Positions 52,791 to 61,304 are shown, numbered from the stretch's first letter. The stretch: DNA of 64,000 nucleotides from Bradyrhizobium sp. 1(2017) (GCF_011602485.2 NZ_CP050022.2:2314001-2378000), one strand, 5' to 3'. Numbers and translations: made by a program. Notes: a model not told the origin generated them from the letters alone.

Positions 52791-54590
52791 ATGTCGAAGA
52801 ACATGCTCAATGGCGCCCAGGTCATCGTCGACTATCTGATCCAGGAGAAAGTGCCGCAGGTGTTCGGCCTGTGCGGCCACGGCAACATCCAGTTCATCGA
52901 CGCGTTGTATGAGCGCTCATCCGAGATCAAGACGATCTCCGTGCATCACGAGAGCGTCGCCGGCTTCATGGCCGACGTCTATTACCGCGTCTCCGGCAAG
53001 CCGACGGCGACCTTCACCTCGTGCGGGCCGGGCTCGGCCAACCTGCCGATCTCGCTGGCCAACGCCTTCCTCGATTCCGTGCCGTTCATGGCGATCACCG
53101 GCAACGTGCCGACCAGCCAGTTCAACCGCGGCGCGTTCCAGGAGATGTACCGGCATCACCAGGCCGACTTCCCGTCCACCGTGCGCACGATCTGCAAGAA
53201 GGTGTTCCAGCCGACGCGCGGCGAGATGGTGCCGCTCGCGGTGCGACAGGCCTGGAAGACCATGATCACGGGGCGGCCGGGGCCCGTCGTGGTCGACGTG
53301 CCCTTCGACGTCTTCATGGAATCGGCGGCCGAGGAGGCGCCGAAGGCGATCGAGTGGAACGCGAACATCTCGAGCCGCTGCGGTGCCGATCCCGATGGCG
53401 TCGAGAAGGCCGTCGACATGCTGCTGTCGGCCGAGAGGCCGGTGATGCTGGTCGGGCAGGGCGTCCGCTATGGCGGGGCCGCCGACGAATTGCGCAAGCT
53501 TGCCGAGCGTCTTCAGATTCCGGTGGCGGCATCGGCCAGCGGGCTCGGCGCGCTCGACGTCAACCATCCGCTGGCGCTCGGCCTCGTCGCGCGCGCCGGG
53601 CACTATCAGGCCAATCACGCGACGCGTCAGGCCGACGTGTTGCTCGCGCTCGGCGTCCGCTTCGACGACCGTACCTCGAGCTCCTGGATTCCCGGTTATT
53701 CTTTCACGATCCCACCGACGAGGCTGATCCACGTCGATATCGACCCCGAGGAGATCGGCCGCAACTATCCCGTCGCGCTCGGATTGATGGCCGACGTCCG
53801 CACCTTCCTGCGCCAGGTGCACGCCGAGCTCGATCGCCGCGACAATCTCTTCAAGAAGTCAGACGCGCGCAAGAAATGGCTGGCGCAGATCGATGGCTAT
53901 CGCAAGGAGTGGGACAAGTTCGTCGCGCCCGGCTTTTCCGACGATTCGACGCCGATCAATCCGCAGCGCGCGGCTGCCGAGATCGACAAGGCGCTGCCGG
54001 AGGATGCCATCCTCGTCTCCGACATCGGCGTGCATCACAATTGGCTGCTCGGCTTCTGCAAGCCGAAGCGGCCGGACTCGCTGATCGGTTCGATGGGATT
54101 TGGCCCGATGGGCTTCGGCGTCGCCGGCGTGATGGGCGCGAAGTTCGCCGCGCCCGATCGCCCCTGCGTCTCCGTATGCGGCGATGGCGCCTTCTTCATG
54201 CATGCCAATGTGCTGGGCACGGCGGTCGAGTACAATCTGCCCGTGGTCTGGGTGGTCTGGAACAATTACGCCTATGCCTCGATCCGCGGGCTTCAGCGCG
54301 GCTATCTCGGCGGCCGCGAGCTTGCCACCGACTTCAAGCACCCCGAGACGGGAGAACGCTACAATCCGGATTTCGCGGCGATGGCGCGCTCGTGCGGAGT
54401 CGAGGGCGTGCGTGTCGATCGCGCCGCAGATCTCGGCGAGGCGATCCGCAAGGGCATTGCCGCGAACCGGCCCTATCTGATCGACGTCGACATCGCCGCC
54501 GACGTCAATCCGGCCGGCGCCGGCGTCTGGGAATTGCCGGGCCTCGGCCAGAGCAAGGCCGGCATCGGCACGCGCTTCCAGCCGGGCTGA
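52791..54590 (+). CDS. Thiamine-pyrophosphate enzyme (acetolactate-synthase-like)
   Basis: A 599-residue TPP enzyme with the usual three domains. HHESVAGFMADVYYR in the pyrimidine-binding domain holds the catalytic Glu. The central domain (PVMLVGQGVRYGGAADEL) resembles a FAD/nucleotide fold, although FAD binding is not assured. The C-terminal domain has GDGAFFMHANVLGTAVEYNLPVVWVVWNN, the GDG-N TPP/Mg motif. It could be an acyloin synthase, decarboxylase or sulfoacetaldehyde-type lyase. It is unlikely to be the biosynthetic acetolactate synthase, as no small subunit follows; an SDR and a cupin gene do. GGGAGACGG precedes the ATG. Confidence 0.85.
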   Translation: MSKNMLNGAQVIVDYLIQEKVPQVFGLCGHGNIQFIDALYERSSEIKTISVHHESVAGFMADVYYRVSGKPTATFTSCGPGSANLPISLANAFLDSVPFMAITGNVPTSQFNRGAFQEMYRHHQADFPSTVRTICKKVFQPTRGEMVPLAVRQAWKTMITGRPGPVVVDVPFDVFMESAAEEAPKAIEWNANISSRCGADPDGVEKAVDMLLSAERPVMLVGQGVRYGGAADELRKLAERLQIPVAASASGLGALDVNHPLALGLVARAGHYQANHATRQADVLLALGVRFDDRTSSSWIPGYSFTIPPTRLIHVDIDPEEIGRNYPVALGLMADVRTFLRQVHAELDRRDNLFKKSDARKKWLAQIDGYRKEWDKFVAPGFSDDSTPINPQRAAAEIDKALPEDAILVSDIGVHHNWLLGFCKPKRPDSLIGSMGFGPMGFGVAGVMGAKFAAPDRPCVSVCGDGAFFMHANVLGTAVEYNLPVVWVVWNNYAYASIRGLQRGYLGGRELATDFKHPETGERYNPDFAAMARSCGVEGVRVDRAADLGEAIRKGIAANRPYLIDVDIAADVNPAGAGVWELPGLGQSKAGIGTRFQPG

Positions 54591-54633
54591 TCGTGCGGCC
54601 TCGCCAATCAAAGAGACTATCGGGAGATCGGGA

Positions 54634-55338
54634 ATGACGTTCGCAGGCAAGAAGGTCGTCGTGGTCGGCGGTTCCTCCGGCATCGGCCTCGCCACGGCGG
54701 AGCTGGTGAAGCGAGAGGGAGCAGATGTCGTCATCGCCTCGCGCAGCGCCGCCAGGCTCGATCCCGTGGCGGAGCGGCTGAAAGTCACGGCTATTCCCAC
54801 GGACGTCACCAGCGACCAGAGCGTCGCTGAACTGTTTCGGCGCACCGGTCCGGTCGATCACGTCGTGCTCACCGCGGCGCAGCTTCGCACCGGGCCGTTC
54901 AAGACCGTTGCGATGGACGACGTCCGCGCGACCATGGAAGGCAAGTTCTGGGGCGCCTGGCGCGTCGCGCGCGAGGCCGAGATCCGGCCCGGCGGCTCGC
55001 TGACGCTGGTCACCGGCTTTCTCAGCGTCCGGCCGCGGCCGAACTCGGCGATCATCAGCGCGGCGAATGGCGCGCTGGAATCGCTGACCCGCGCACTGGC
55101 GCTGGAGCTTGCGCCGGTGCGCGTCAACGCGGTCTCGCCCGGCGTGATCGATACGCCGATCCGGGCTGCGATGCCGGAGGCGGCGCGCAAAGAGATGCTG
55201 GCCAAGACCGCCGCCGCGCTGCCAGTCGGCCGGGTCGGCGCAGCCGAGGACATCGCGCAGCAGATCTCGAGCTTCATGGCGAACGGCTTTGCCACCGGCG
55301 CGATCGTCTATCTCGACGGCGGCGCGCTGGTGAATTGA
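54634..55338 (+). CDS. SDR-fold protein lacking the catalytic Tyr and Lys
   Basis: A 234-residue Rossmann protein of the short-chain dehydrogenase fold. VVVGGSSGIGLATAEL is the dinucleotide-binding loop and VDHVVLTAAQ the NNAG-like strand. Where classical SDRs carry YxxxK, this one reads ISAAN (Ile141, Asn145) within NSAIISAANGALESL. VRVNAVSPGVIDTP is normal. Redox activity by the usual mechanism is therefore unlikely; it may bind nucleotide and act as a reductase with other residues or as a structural partner. CGGGAGAT precedes the ATG. It lies between the TPP enzyme and the cupin gene in one operon. Confidence 0.85.
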   Translation: MTFAGKKVVVVGGSSGIGLATAELVKREGADVVIASRSAARLDPVAERLKVTAIPTDVTSDQSVAELFRRTGPVDHVVLTAAQLRTGPFKTVAMDDVRATMEGKFWGAWRVAREAEIRPGGSLTLVTGFLSVRPRPNSAIISAANGALESLTRALALELAPVRVNAVSPGVIDTPIRAAMPEAARKEMLAKTAAALPVGRVGAAEDIAQQISSFMANGFATGAIVYLDGGALVN

Positions 55339-55354
55339 GGAAGGGAGCACGATC

Positions 55355-55738
55355 ATGGCCGATGACAGCAACGGCGCCTTCATCCGCAACATCGCCGAGG
55401 TGCCCTGGCGCGAATTCCCCAATCACTTCGGCGGCGCGCTGTCGAAGCCGCTGGTGATGCCGGAGACCGCGGGCTCGCGCCGCATCGACTATCGCATCTC
55501 GATGTACCAGCCGATGGCCTATGTCGCGCGCCACCATCACAAGGTGCAGGAGCAGGTCTATCACGTGCTCGACGGCGAGGGGCTGATGGAGATATCAGGC
55601 AAGAACCATGTCGTGCGCAAGCACGACGTGATCTTTCTACCGCCCGGCGTCGAGCACGCGATCTCCAATTCGGGCCTCACCGATCTCGTCTTCCTGGTGG
55701 TGACCTCGCCGGTGACGGACGACGACAAGCCGGTGTGA
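55355..55738 (+). CDS. Cupin-domain protein
   Basis: A 127-residue single cupin. RHHHKVQEQVYHVLDGEGLMEI is cupin motif 1, with His and Glu metal ligands, and FLPPGVEHAISNSG is motif 2 with the last His. Such small cupins are metal-dependent isomerases, dioxygenases or lyases, or sense small acids. It ends the TPP-SDR-cupin operon, 16 bases after the SDR gene. A perfect 18-base palindrome lies directly after its stop. Confidence 0.87.
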   Translation: MADDSNGAFIRNIAEVPWREFPNHFGGALSKPLVMPETAGSRRIDYRISMYQPMAYVARHHHKVQEQVYHVLDGEGLMEISGKNHVVRKHDVIFLPPGVEHAISNSGLTDLVFLVVTSPVTDDDKPV

Positions 55739-55740
55739 AT

Positions 55741-55758
55741 GGCGCGTCGCGACGCGCC
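55741..55758. terminator. Perfect 18-bp palindrome between convergent genes
   Basis: GGCGCGTCGCGACGCGCC is a perfect inverted repeat between the cupin and NUDIX genes; its right end touches the NUDIX stop codon. There is no T-run on either side, so it is not a textbook intrinsic terminator. It could act as a bidirectional stop with Rho or as a protein site. Confidence 0.45.
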
Positions 55759-56216
55759 TATTCGCCGGCCAGCTGCGCCAGCCGATCAAGCAGCGGGCGT
55801 TGCCCTGCATTGATCCTCGTATGCGCCTTTTCGAGCGCGAACCATTCGGCACGGTCGACCTCCGGAAAAGTCTGCCGTTTGCCGCTGCGTGGCGGCCATT
55901 CCATCTCGAAATTGTTGCTGCGAATGCTGCTCGTGTCGATGTCGAGCTCGGCAGCGAACGCGGTGACGAGCTTGCCCCCGCGCTGCTTGACCTGACCAAG
56001 CGCGGTCAGCGGTACGGTCAGCTCGAGCCCAAGCTCTTCGGCAAACTCCCGCCGCGCGGCGATTTCCGCATCTTCCTCGTCCGCATACTCGCCCTTCGGG
56101 ATCGACCATGCGCCGAGATCCTTGTTGCGCCAGAACGGTCCTCCGGGATGAACGAGGAGAACCTCGAGGCTTCCGCGCTTCCGATAGGCGATGATCCCGG
56201 CACTCTTCGATGGCAT
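55758..56216 (-). CDS. NUDIX hydrolase
   Basis: A 152-residue NUDIX protein. The Nudix box reads GEYADEEDAEIAARREFAEELG (G-x5-E-x7-REFAEELG), giving Mg-binding Glu residues. SAGIIAYRKRGSLEVLLVHPGGPFW is the opening strand set. These enzymes hydrolyse nucleoside diphosphate derivatives such as oxidised nucleotides, ADP-ribose or NAD-linked sugars. Substrate unknown. It is a single gene, convergent with the cupin gene. Confidence 0.9.
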   Translation of the reverse strand: MPSKSAGIIAYRKRGSLEVLLVHPGGPFWRNKDLGAWSIPKGEYADEEDAEIAARREFAEELGLELTVPLTALGQVKQRGGKLVTAFAAELDIDTSSIRSNNFEMEWPPRSGKRQTFPEVDRAEWFALEKAHTRINAGQRPLLDRLAQLAGE

Positions 56217-56326
56217 CGCAGGTTCCGTGCGGGCGCGGCGGTCGACTCTTCAGATCGGGAAAAAGTGGAACCACGCGCTCTAGCGCAGGTTACCAGCCAA
56301 CATTCATCTGATGAAGGGAGTGATCC

Positions 56327-57409
56327 ATGATCCGCTTGTTGGCAACCACCGCCTTGAGCCTGGTGCTGGCGAATGCCGCCCTTGCGCAATCGCCTAGCAC
56401 CGGCACGAAATCCGAGCAGACACCGCCATCCCAGTCGAACTCCACCTCGCCGTCCACCACCTCGCCGTCCGGCGCGACGAGCCCGCAGCAGACCACATCG
56501 CAGCCGCAGCAAGCACCCTCGACTGGAACATCGACACAGAACACGCAGAGCAGCCCGCCGTCATCAGGAACGGCCAATTCCGGCTCCGGCACGTCCAACA
56601 ATGCCGCGAACAGCACGGACACGTCGCGGCCGCAGAGCGGCACGGCAAGCTCGAACACGACCGGCAACCAGCCAGCGACCCAGCAGAGCGCCAACCCGCC
56701 GCCGGCCAATAACAATCAAGCCCAGCAGCCTGCTGCATCCGGGACCAACCAGGCTCAGCAGGCGCCGACTGCGCCAGCCGGCAATCAGGCGCAGGGCGAG
56801 CGGTCCGGAACCAATTCCCAGGCGGCTGCCCGGACCGACGTCAATCTCAACAAGCAGCAGGAAACCAGGATCAGCACGTCGGTCTCGCGCCTGAACGTTC
56901 GGCCGCTGACCAGCGTCAATTTCTCGCTGAATGTCGGCACGGTTGTGCCGCGCGATGTGCATCTGTCGACACTGCCGCCCGACGTCGTCGAGATCGTGCC
57001 GCAATATCGCGGCTACAGCTTCGCGCTGGTGAAGGATGAGATCGTCGTGGTCGATCCTGCGACCTACAAGATCGTGACGGTGCTGCCCTATTCGGGGCAG
57101 TCCACCGCAACGACGACGACCACGCGCGAGCGCAGCGCCAGCAAGTTCTCCGATCGCGATCGCGACACGATCCGCAAGCATGCGAAGACGCGTACCGAGG
57201 GACGCAAGGAGGTGCGGACGACCGGGAGCACCGCACGTTCTGAGATCCGCGTCGGTGATCGTCTTCCCGACAGCGTGGAGGTCGAGGAATTCCCGAGCAC
57301 GGTCTATCGGGACGCGCCGGACCTGCGGGAATACCGCTACATCCACCGCGACACCCGGACCTACGTCATCGAGCCGCGCGAGCGGCGCGTGATCGAGGAG
57401 ATCGACTAG
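56327..57409 (+). CDS. DUF1236 domain protein, secreted
   Basis: A 360-residue exported protein. The signal peptide ends ALA-Q near residue 21. Residues ~22-180 are a long low-complexity linker of Ser, Thr, Gln, Asn, Pro and Gly. DUF1236 follows: a first copy from TRISTSVSRLNVRPLTSVNF to FALVKDEIVVVDPATYKIVTVLPY, then a charged segment, then a second partial copy near YIHRDTRTYVIEPRERRVIEEID. Envelope or periplasmic location is likely; function unknown. A hairpin terminator follows at 57423-57446. The gene is convergent with the lytic transglycosylase gene. Confidence 0.88.
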   Translation: MIRLLATTALSLVLANAALAQSPSTGTKSEQTPPSQSNSTSPSTTSPSGATSPQQTTSQPQQAPSTGTSTQNTQSSPPSSGTANSGSGTSNNAANSTDTSRPQSGTASSNTTGNQPATQQSANPPPANNNQAQQPAASGTNQAQQAPTAPAGNQAQGERSGTNSQAAARTDVNLNKQQETRISTSVSRLNVRPLTSVNFSLNVGTVVPRDVHLSTLPPDVVEIVPQYRGYSFALVKDEIVVVDPATYKIVTVLPYSGQSTATTTTTRERSASKFSDRDRDTIRKHAKTRTEGRKEVRTTGSTARSEIRVGDRLPDSVEVEEFPSTVYRDAPDLREYRYIHRDTRTYVIEPRERRVIEEID

Positions 57410-57422
57410 CCCAATGGATGTC

Positions 57423-57449
57423 GGAGCCACTCGCGCGGGTGGCTCCGGC
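57423..57449. terminator. Hairpin terminator between DUF1236 and transglycosylase genes
   Basis: GGAGCCAC and GTGGCTCC form an 8-bp stem around an 8-base loop (57423-57446), followed by CCGGCCTTT. It sits in the gap between convergent genes and is well placed to end both transcripts, although the T-run is short. Confidence 0.65.
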
Positions 57450-57451
57450 CT

Positions 57452-58414
57452 TTAGCCTGACGGCCGTTCGCGTGATGCGAGGCGAACCGCGCGGGTCTTC
57501 GCGCCTTGTCCGGCTGCGCGCGCTGCAATCATGCTGCGCGCCTTGCCGGTGCCGGTGGCGTTCTTCCGAAGCAGGATTGCGAACCGCTTGCGCGCACGGC
57601 TCGTCGTGAGGCGTGCGGCGAACTGCTCAGCCTTGCGAATGATGGTCGTGACCGAAGGCGTCAGGTTGACCGGAACCCAGGCCACGTCCTTGGCCTTTGA
57701 GAGGCTGCCAACTCCTTCGCAGGGTGCCTCGCGCGGCAGGTCGATCCGGATCGCAAGCGCCTCGGCGCGCGCGGTCCAGTCCTCGGCCCTGGTGCCGGTG
57801 ATGATGCGGACATAGTCGCGCGTCTCGCGCGGCAGCTCGCTCTCCTTGGCTAGCCACTTCTGGATGCGGCCCGGGCCCGCATTGTAGGCAGCGGCAGCAA
57901 GGCCGAGATTGCCGAAATCGTCGCGGAGCTTGCGCAGGAATTTCGCCGATGCCGGCAGCGCCTTCATCGGATCGAAGGGATCATCGAGCCCGACTTCGGC
58001 GGCCGTTCCCGGCATGAATTGCGCGACGCCCTGCGCGCCGGCGTGGCTGACCTCGTTGGACTTGAAGCGGCTCTCCTGCCAGATCAGGCGCGCGAAGAAC
58101 GGCACCGGAATGCCGCTGGCTTCGGCAGCTTCGCGAAGCGCATGACAGAATTTGTCTGTCGGCGAAACCGGCCCCTCGGCGACAGGCTCGATCGCGCGCG
58201 GCGGCTCGATTGTTTCCTCATATGCAGCACGAGCGTTGGCGACATCGATGGCCTGCACGCTGGCGAGGAAGAGTTCGACCACAGGAACAAGTGGCGAGGC
58301 ATGATTGTTCTTGAGAACGGCGGTGTCGAAAGTTGATGTTTGGCGTGACGCCGACGGATCGAGGTCGCACATCAGAATCAGGAACGCGGCGCAAGCCGCG
58401 ACGACGAATCGCAT
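57452..58414 (-). CDS. Lytic murein transglycosylase (SLT domain)
   Basis: A 320-residue exported enzyme that cleaves the MurNAc-GlcNAc bond in peptidoglycan. The first ~25 residues form a signal sequence. The SLT domain begins PFFARLIWQESRFKSNEVSHAGAQGVAQFMPGTA, with the catalytic Glu in WQES. AAAYNAGPGRIQKWLAKE is the second conserved box, and ETRDYVRIITG closes the fold. A basic C-terminal tail may bind wall polymers. It is divergent from an L,D-transpeptidase gene, which also acts on the cell wall. Confidence 0.92.
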   Translation of the reverse strand: MRFVVAACAAFLILMCDLDPSASRQTSTFDTAVLKNNHASPLVPVVELFLASVQAIDVANARAAYEETIEPPRAIEPVAEGPVSPTDKFCHALREAAEASGIPVPFFARLIWQESRFKSNEVSHAGAQGVAQFMPGTAAEVGLDDPFDPMKALPASAKFLRKLRDDFGNLGLAAAAYNAGPGRIQKWLAKESELPRETRDYVRIITGTRAEDWTARAEALAIRIDLPREAPCEGVGSLSKAKDVAWVPVNLTPSVTTIIRKAEQFAARLTTSRARKRFAILLRKNATGTGKARSMIAARAAGQGAKTRAVRLASRERPSG

Positions 58415-58608
58415 TGCTGGGGCAACCTCGAACTGTGGGATGAACGGCCGACGATGCGCCGGCGATAGGACGTTCTTAACCTTCCGATTGCGGCGAAGCT
58501 GCGATCCCGCCGGTTCTTTCGGTGTTACTACGGTGTTCCCGGAGAGAAACTGCCCGCAGGTTTGCGGATCATTGTTTGTGGCATTGTCGGCAAATGGAAC
58601 GAACGATC

Positions 58609-59631
58609 ATGATGCGATGGATGCTTGGCGCGGCAATGTCGCTGTGGTTCATTTGCCCGGTGCTCGCGGGTAATCTCGATGCGAATGCGGTGAATGACGC
58701 CGCGCGTCCCGAAAAGCAGCCGGCAGCGGACAAGATCAGCGCGGTGGTGACGAAGCTTCAGATTTTGCTCGACCGCGCGCAATTCTCTCCCGGCCAGATC
58801 GACGGCAAGCTCGGCGACAACGCGCTGAAGGCGCTGAAGAGGTTCGCCGAGCAGAACGGTATCGGCCTCGACAAGGCGATCGCTCCGGAACTCTGGGACA
58901 GGCTGAACGCTGCGAGCGAAGGTCCTGTCCTCGTCGACTACAAGATCGCCGACGCGGATGTGAAGGGGCCGTTTCTCAAGAAGCTGCCGGCCAGGCTCGA
59001 TGACATGAAGTCGCTGGAGGCGCTGAGCTACACCAGTCCGCTCGAAGGGCTCGCGGAAAAATTCCACATGAGCGAAGAGCTGTTGAAATCGCTCAATCCG
59101 GGGAAGGCTTTCGACAGGGCGGGCGAGACGATCAGCGTGGCCAATTTGCCGGCGCGACGCGAGCTTCCTCGCATCGTTCGCCTCGAGATCGACAAGGCGC
59201 GCGCGACGCTGAGCGCCTACGACAGCTCTGGTCGTCTGGTCGCGTTCTATCCGGCGTCAATCGGCAGTCCGGATCGCCCGACGCCGACGGGGACGCTGAA
59301 GGTCACCGCCACCAACGAGCAGCCGACCTATCGCTACAATCCCGAGTACAAGTTCAAGAGCGTGAAATCAAAGAAGCCCTTCGACATCAAACCGGGTCCG
59401 AACAACCCTGTGGGCGCGTACTGGATCGGCCTGTCGGCGCAGGGCTACGGGATTCACGGCACGGCAGAGCCCGACAAGGTCAGCAAGTCGGCATCCCACG
59501 GCTGCGTCAGGCTCACCAACTGGGACGCGCGTGTGATCGGCGAGAACGTCAAGCGCGGCATACAAGTCGACTTCCTCGATGCGCCGACGGACACGTCCTC
59601 GAAGCAGCAGGGCAGGCGAGCCTCCAACTAG
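58609..59631 (+). CDS. L,D-transpeptidase (YkuD domain)
   Basis: A 340-residue exported protein. MMRWMLGAAMSLWFICPVLAG is the signal peptide. Residues ~35-85 form a peptidoglycan-binding domain (KLQILLDRAQFSPGQIDGKLGDNALKALKRF). A LysM-like stretch follows near residue 140. The YkuD catalytic domain starts IVRLEIDKARATLSAYD and carries IHGT and SHGCVRLTNWDA with the catalytic Cys. It makes 3-3 cross-links in peptidoglycan or anchors proteins. The ATG at 58609 is chosen; 58594 is possible. It is divergent from the lytic transglycosylase gene. Confidence 0.9.
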   Translation: MMRWMLGAAMSLWFICPVLAGNLDANAVNDAARPEKQPAADKISAVVTKLQILLDRAQFSPGQIDGKLGDNALKALKRFAEQNGIGLDKAIAPELWDRLNAASEGPVLVDYKIADADVKGPFLKKLPARLDDMKSLEALSYTSPLEGLAEKFHMSEELLKSLNPGKAFDRAGETISVANLPARRELPRIVRLEIDKARATLSAYDSSGRLVAFYPASIGSPDRPTPTGTLKVTATNEQPTYRYNPEYKFKSVKSKKPFDIKPGPNNPVGAYWIGLSAQGYGIHGTAEPDKVSKSASHGCVRLTNWDARVIGENVKRGIQVDFLDAPTDTSSKQQGRRASN

Positions 59632-60125
59632 GCCGTGTACCTATAAACTCCAGCGTCTCACGTGACGGGTGACTACATCCGCTTTGCTCCCATAGCGACC
59701 AAGTTTCGTGCGGCAGCGCAATATGTCGCGATAGGCACGTGTGGACAACGTTTGATCGAGGCCGGCTGCTGGAGCAGCTGCAACCGGCAGCGAAGAGATC
59801 AGTTGACTGGAGCGATGGGCACTACCGGACAAAGACCGGCAGTTTCAGATCAAGATCGTCCCTCTCCGTGATGACGGCTGGGCGACTTATGCCCGCGCAA
59901 TTTGCGACGGATTTCTAGCAAGATCGGCCCAGCCTTCAGCATGACACGGTCGCTGCAACGGGACGCGCAATGGACCTACGGCGAGGTGCGGCGAGTTATG
60001 CAGGTTGCTTCTCGGTAGCGTCTGCTGCTTCGCCGAAAATCGATAGCCATTTTATAGAAGCTTATGAAAGCGTTAAATGATTGCAGCAATATTAAATGCA
60101 TATTTTGAAAATTTGGAGGACACCG
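59632..60125. other. Gene-poor stretch, less GC-rich, with coding fragments
   Basis: About 490 bases without an intact gene. From 59790 to 59944 the plus strand appears to keep two pieces of one coding sequence in different frames: DWSDGHYRTKTG, then FQIKIVPLRDDGWATYARAICDGFLARSAQ and a TGA. This would be a frameshifted fragment of a gene I do not recognise. The last 100 bases (60030-60120) are clearly A/T-rich, and GGAGG at 60115 is the ribosome site of the next gene. Confidence 0.4.
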
Positions 60126-60455
60126 GTGTCCAAGGTGGTCGATTTCCCGCGCGGTCGAGGACGTTCTACATCTCATCCAGCTGTTCGTCGGATCCAAGGA
60201 CTTACAAACGTCTTCTCTGAGCTGCGTGAAGCAGATCTTCAGACCCAACACGATATGCGGCGTGCTCTATGGATGCTCGATCTGACCAACAGGTGCGTTC
60301 AAATTATCCTGTCTGATTTTAAGGAGGATGCGTCTATCCTCCAGCTCACTCAGCAAGCGGAAGAACTAATCAATAGCGTCGAGAGAGCCCGTCAGGTGGT
60401 TGATCGACTGGGCTCAACTTTGCATGGCGCTGCTCTAAGCAGGTTTCGGTCATGA
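60126..60455 (+). CDS. Hypothetical helical protein
   Basis: A 109-residue protein starting at GTG 60126, six bases after GGAGG. The N-terminus is basic (SKVVDFPRGRGRSTSHPAVRRIQG). The remainder is predicted helical with heptad-like spacing (FSELREADLQTQHDMRRALWMLD, QLTQQAEELINSVERARQVVDRL), so a coiled coil is possible. I do not recognise it. The next gene overlaps its stop as ATGA. Codon use is less GC-rich than in the neighbours, a sign of possible transfer. Confidence 0.6.
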   Translation: MSKVVDFPRGRGRSTSHPAVRRIQGLTNVFSELREADLQTQHDMRRALWMLDLTNRCVQIILSDFKEDASILQLTQQAEELINSVERARQVVDRLGSTLHGAALSRFRS

Positions 60456-60664
60456 AGCTTGTTGCTACACACGAGTATCCGTATCTCGACGTTCAAACCT
60501 TAAGCGAGCGCCGAGCGCGCGACACGTTGTTCCGATATGGCGAGAATTGCTTCGTGTTGCACATGACTCCCGGCGAAGGGGAGGAAGACCAACTTTTGTG
60601 GTTGGATAGCCGGGCGGCGCTGCTTTGGATCAATCAGAGCGCTGAGGAGTACGGATCGATCTAG
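60452..60664 (+). CDS. Small hypothetical protein
   Basis: A 70-residue soluble protein (MKLVATHEYPYLDVQTLSER ... WINQSAEEYGSI). Its ATG overlaps the stop codon of the preceding gene (ATGA), which implies coupled translation. There are no membrane segments and no recognisable motif; a Trp-Leu-rich core suggests a small alpha/beta fold. Unknown function. Confidence 0.55.
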   Translation: MKLVATHEYPYLDVQTLSERRARDTLFRYGENCFVLHMTPGEGEEDQLLWLDSRAALLWINQSAEEYGSI

Positions 60665-60687
60665 GGACTGCAATAGCGGTTGAACTC

Positions 60688-60930
60688 ATGGTAGAGACAC
60701 GTAACGCACCACGCTTTCGTGCGGCTATGCCAGCGCAAATAGAGGGAGCCGGAGACAAGATCTCCTGCATGATCCGCGATATCTCGACATCGGGCGCGGC
60801 GCTGCAATTCTTGAATACGACAGACCGAATACCCGCCAGGTTCACTCTCGTCATCCCAGAGCACGGTCTAAAGTTGCCTTGCCGAGTGGCCTGGCGCGCA
60901 CCCTTCCGGATAGGTGTGGCGTTTCTTTGA
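60688..60930 (+). CDS. PilZ-domain protein (c-di-GMP binding)
   Basis: An 80-residue single PilZ domain. Both parts of the c-di-GMP motif are present: RNAPR (RxxxR) at residues 5-9 and DISTSG (DxSxxG) near 30-35. VAWRAPFRIGVAFL is the usual final strand. Single-domain PilZ proteins act as c-di-GMP sensors for motility, polysaccharide or surface attachment. It starts 23 bases after the preceding small gene and is probably in the same transcript. Confidence 0.88.
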   Translation: MVETRNAPRFRAAMPAQIEGAGDKISCMIRDISTSGAALQFLNTTDRIPARFTLVIPEHGLKLPCRVAWRAPFRIGVAFL

Positions 60931-61041
60931 AAGTGATGCCGGCTTCGAAGCTTTGTAAGTCAGTATTGACTTGCATCCATTACTCTACTGCCTCGGTCCC
61001 CCGTCGCGTAGGAACAAACCGCGACGACGCGCTACGACAGG

Positions 61042-61304
61042 CTACCTCGCCTTCGTCCAACTCGCATCTATCCGGCTATGGCTGGACGCGTGCTGATCGA
61101 AAGCGGCTTGCGGCCTCGTCATGATGTCGTAGAGCGAGATGCCCTTGATCGGCTTGCCCATCAGCTCGTGGACGCATTCGGCGAGCGTGCCGTTGTAGAC
61201 GAGATGGGCGGACCGCGATCCTTCTGCCGCTCGCCCTGCAGCGACGGCCACATCTTCAGCTCGGCCGGCGCGTCATAGGCGATCGGCGATCCCTCTTTAA
61301 ACAT
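61042..61304 (-). pseudogene. Broken small gene (frameshift)
   Basis: A minus-strand gene starting MFKEGSPIAYDAPAELKMWPSLQGERQK at 61304. After about 28 codons the frame changes, and the second part continues SRSAHLVYNGTLAECVHELMGKPIKGISLYDIMTRPQAAFD. One base is missing near 61220. From memory, intact proteins with this pattern occur in Bradyrhizobium and have no known function. The end after QAAFD also looks unlike the expected tail, so the gene is probably both frameshifted and eroded. Confidence 0.65.

Noticed and set aside
52791..54590. Biosynthetic acetolactate synthase (ilvB)
   Set aside because: No small regulatory subunit follows, and the gene is in an operon with an SDR and a cupin under probable IclR control, so a catabolic TPP enzyme is more likely.
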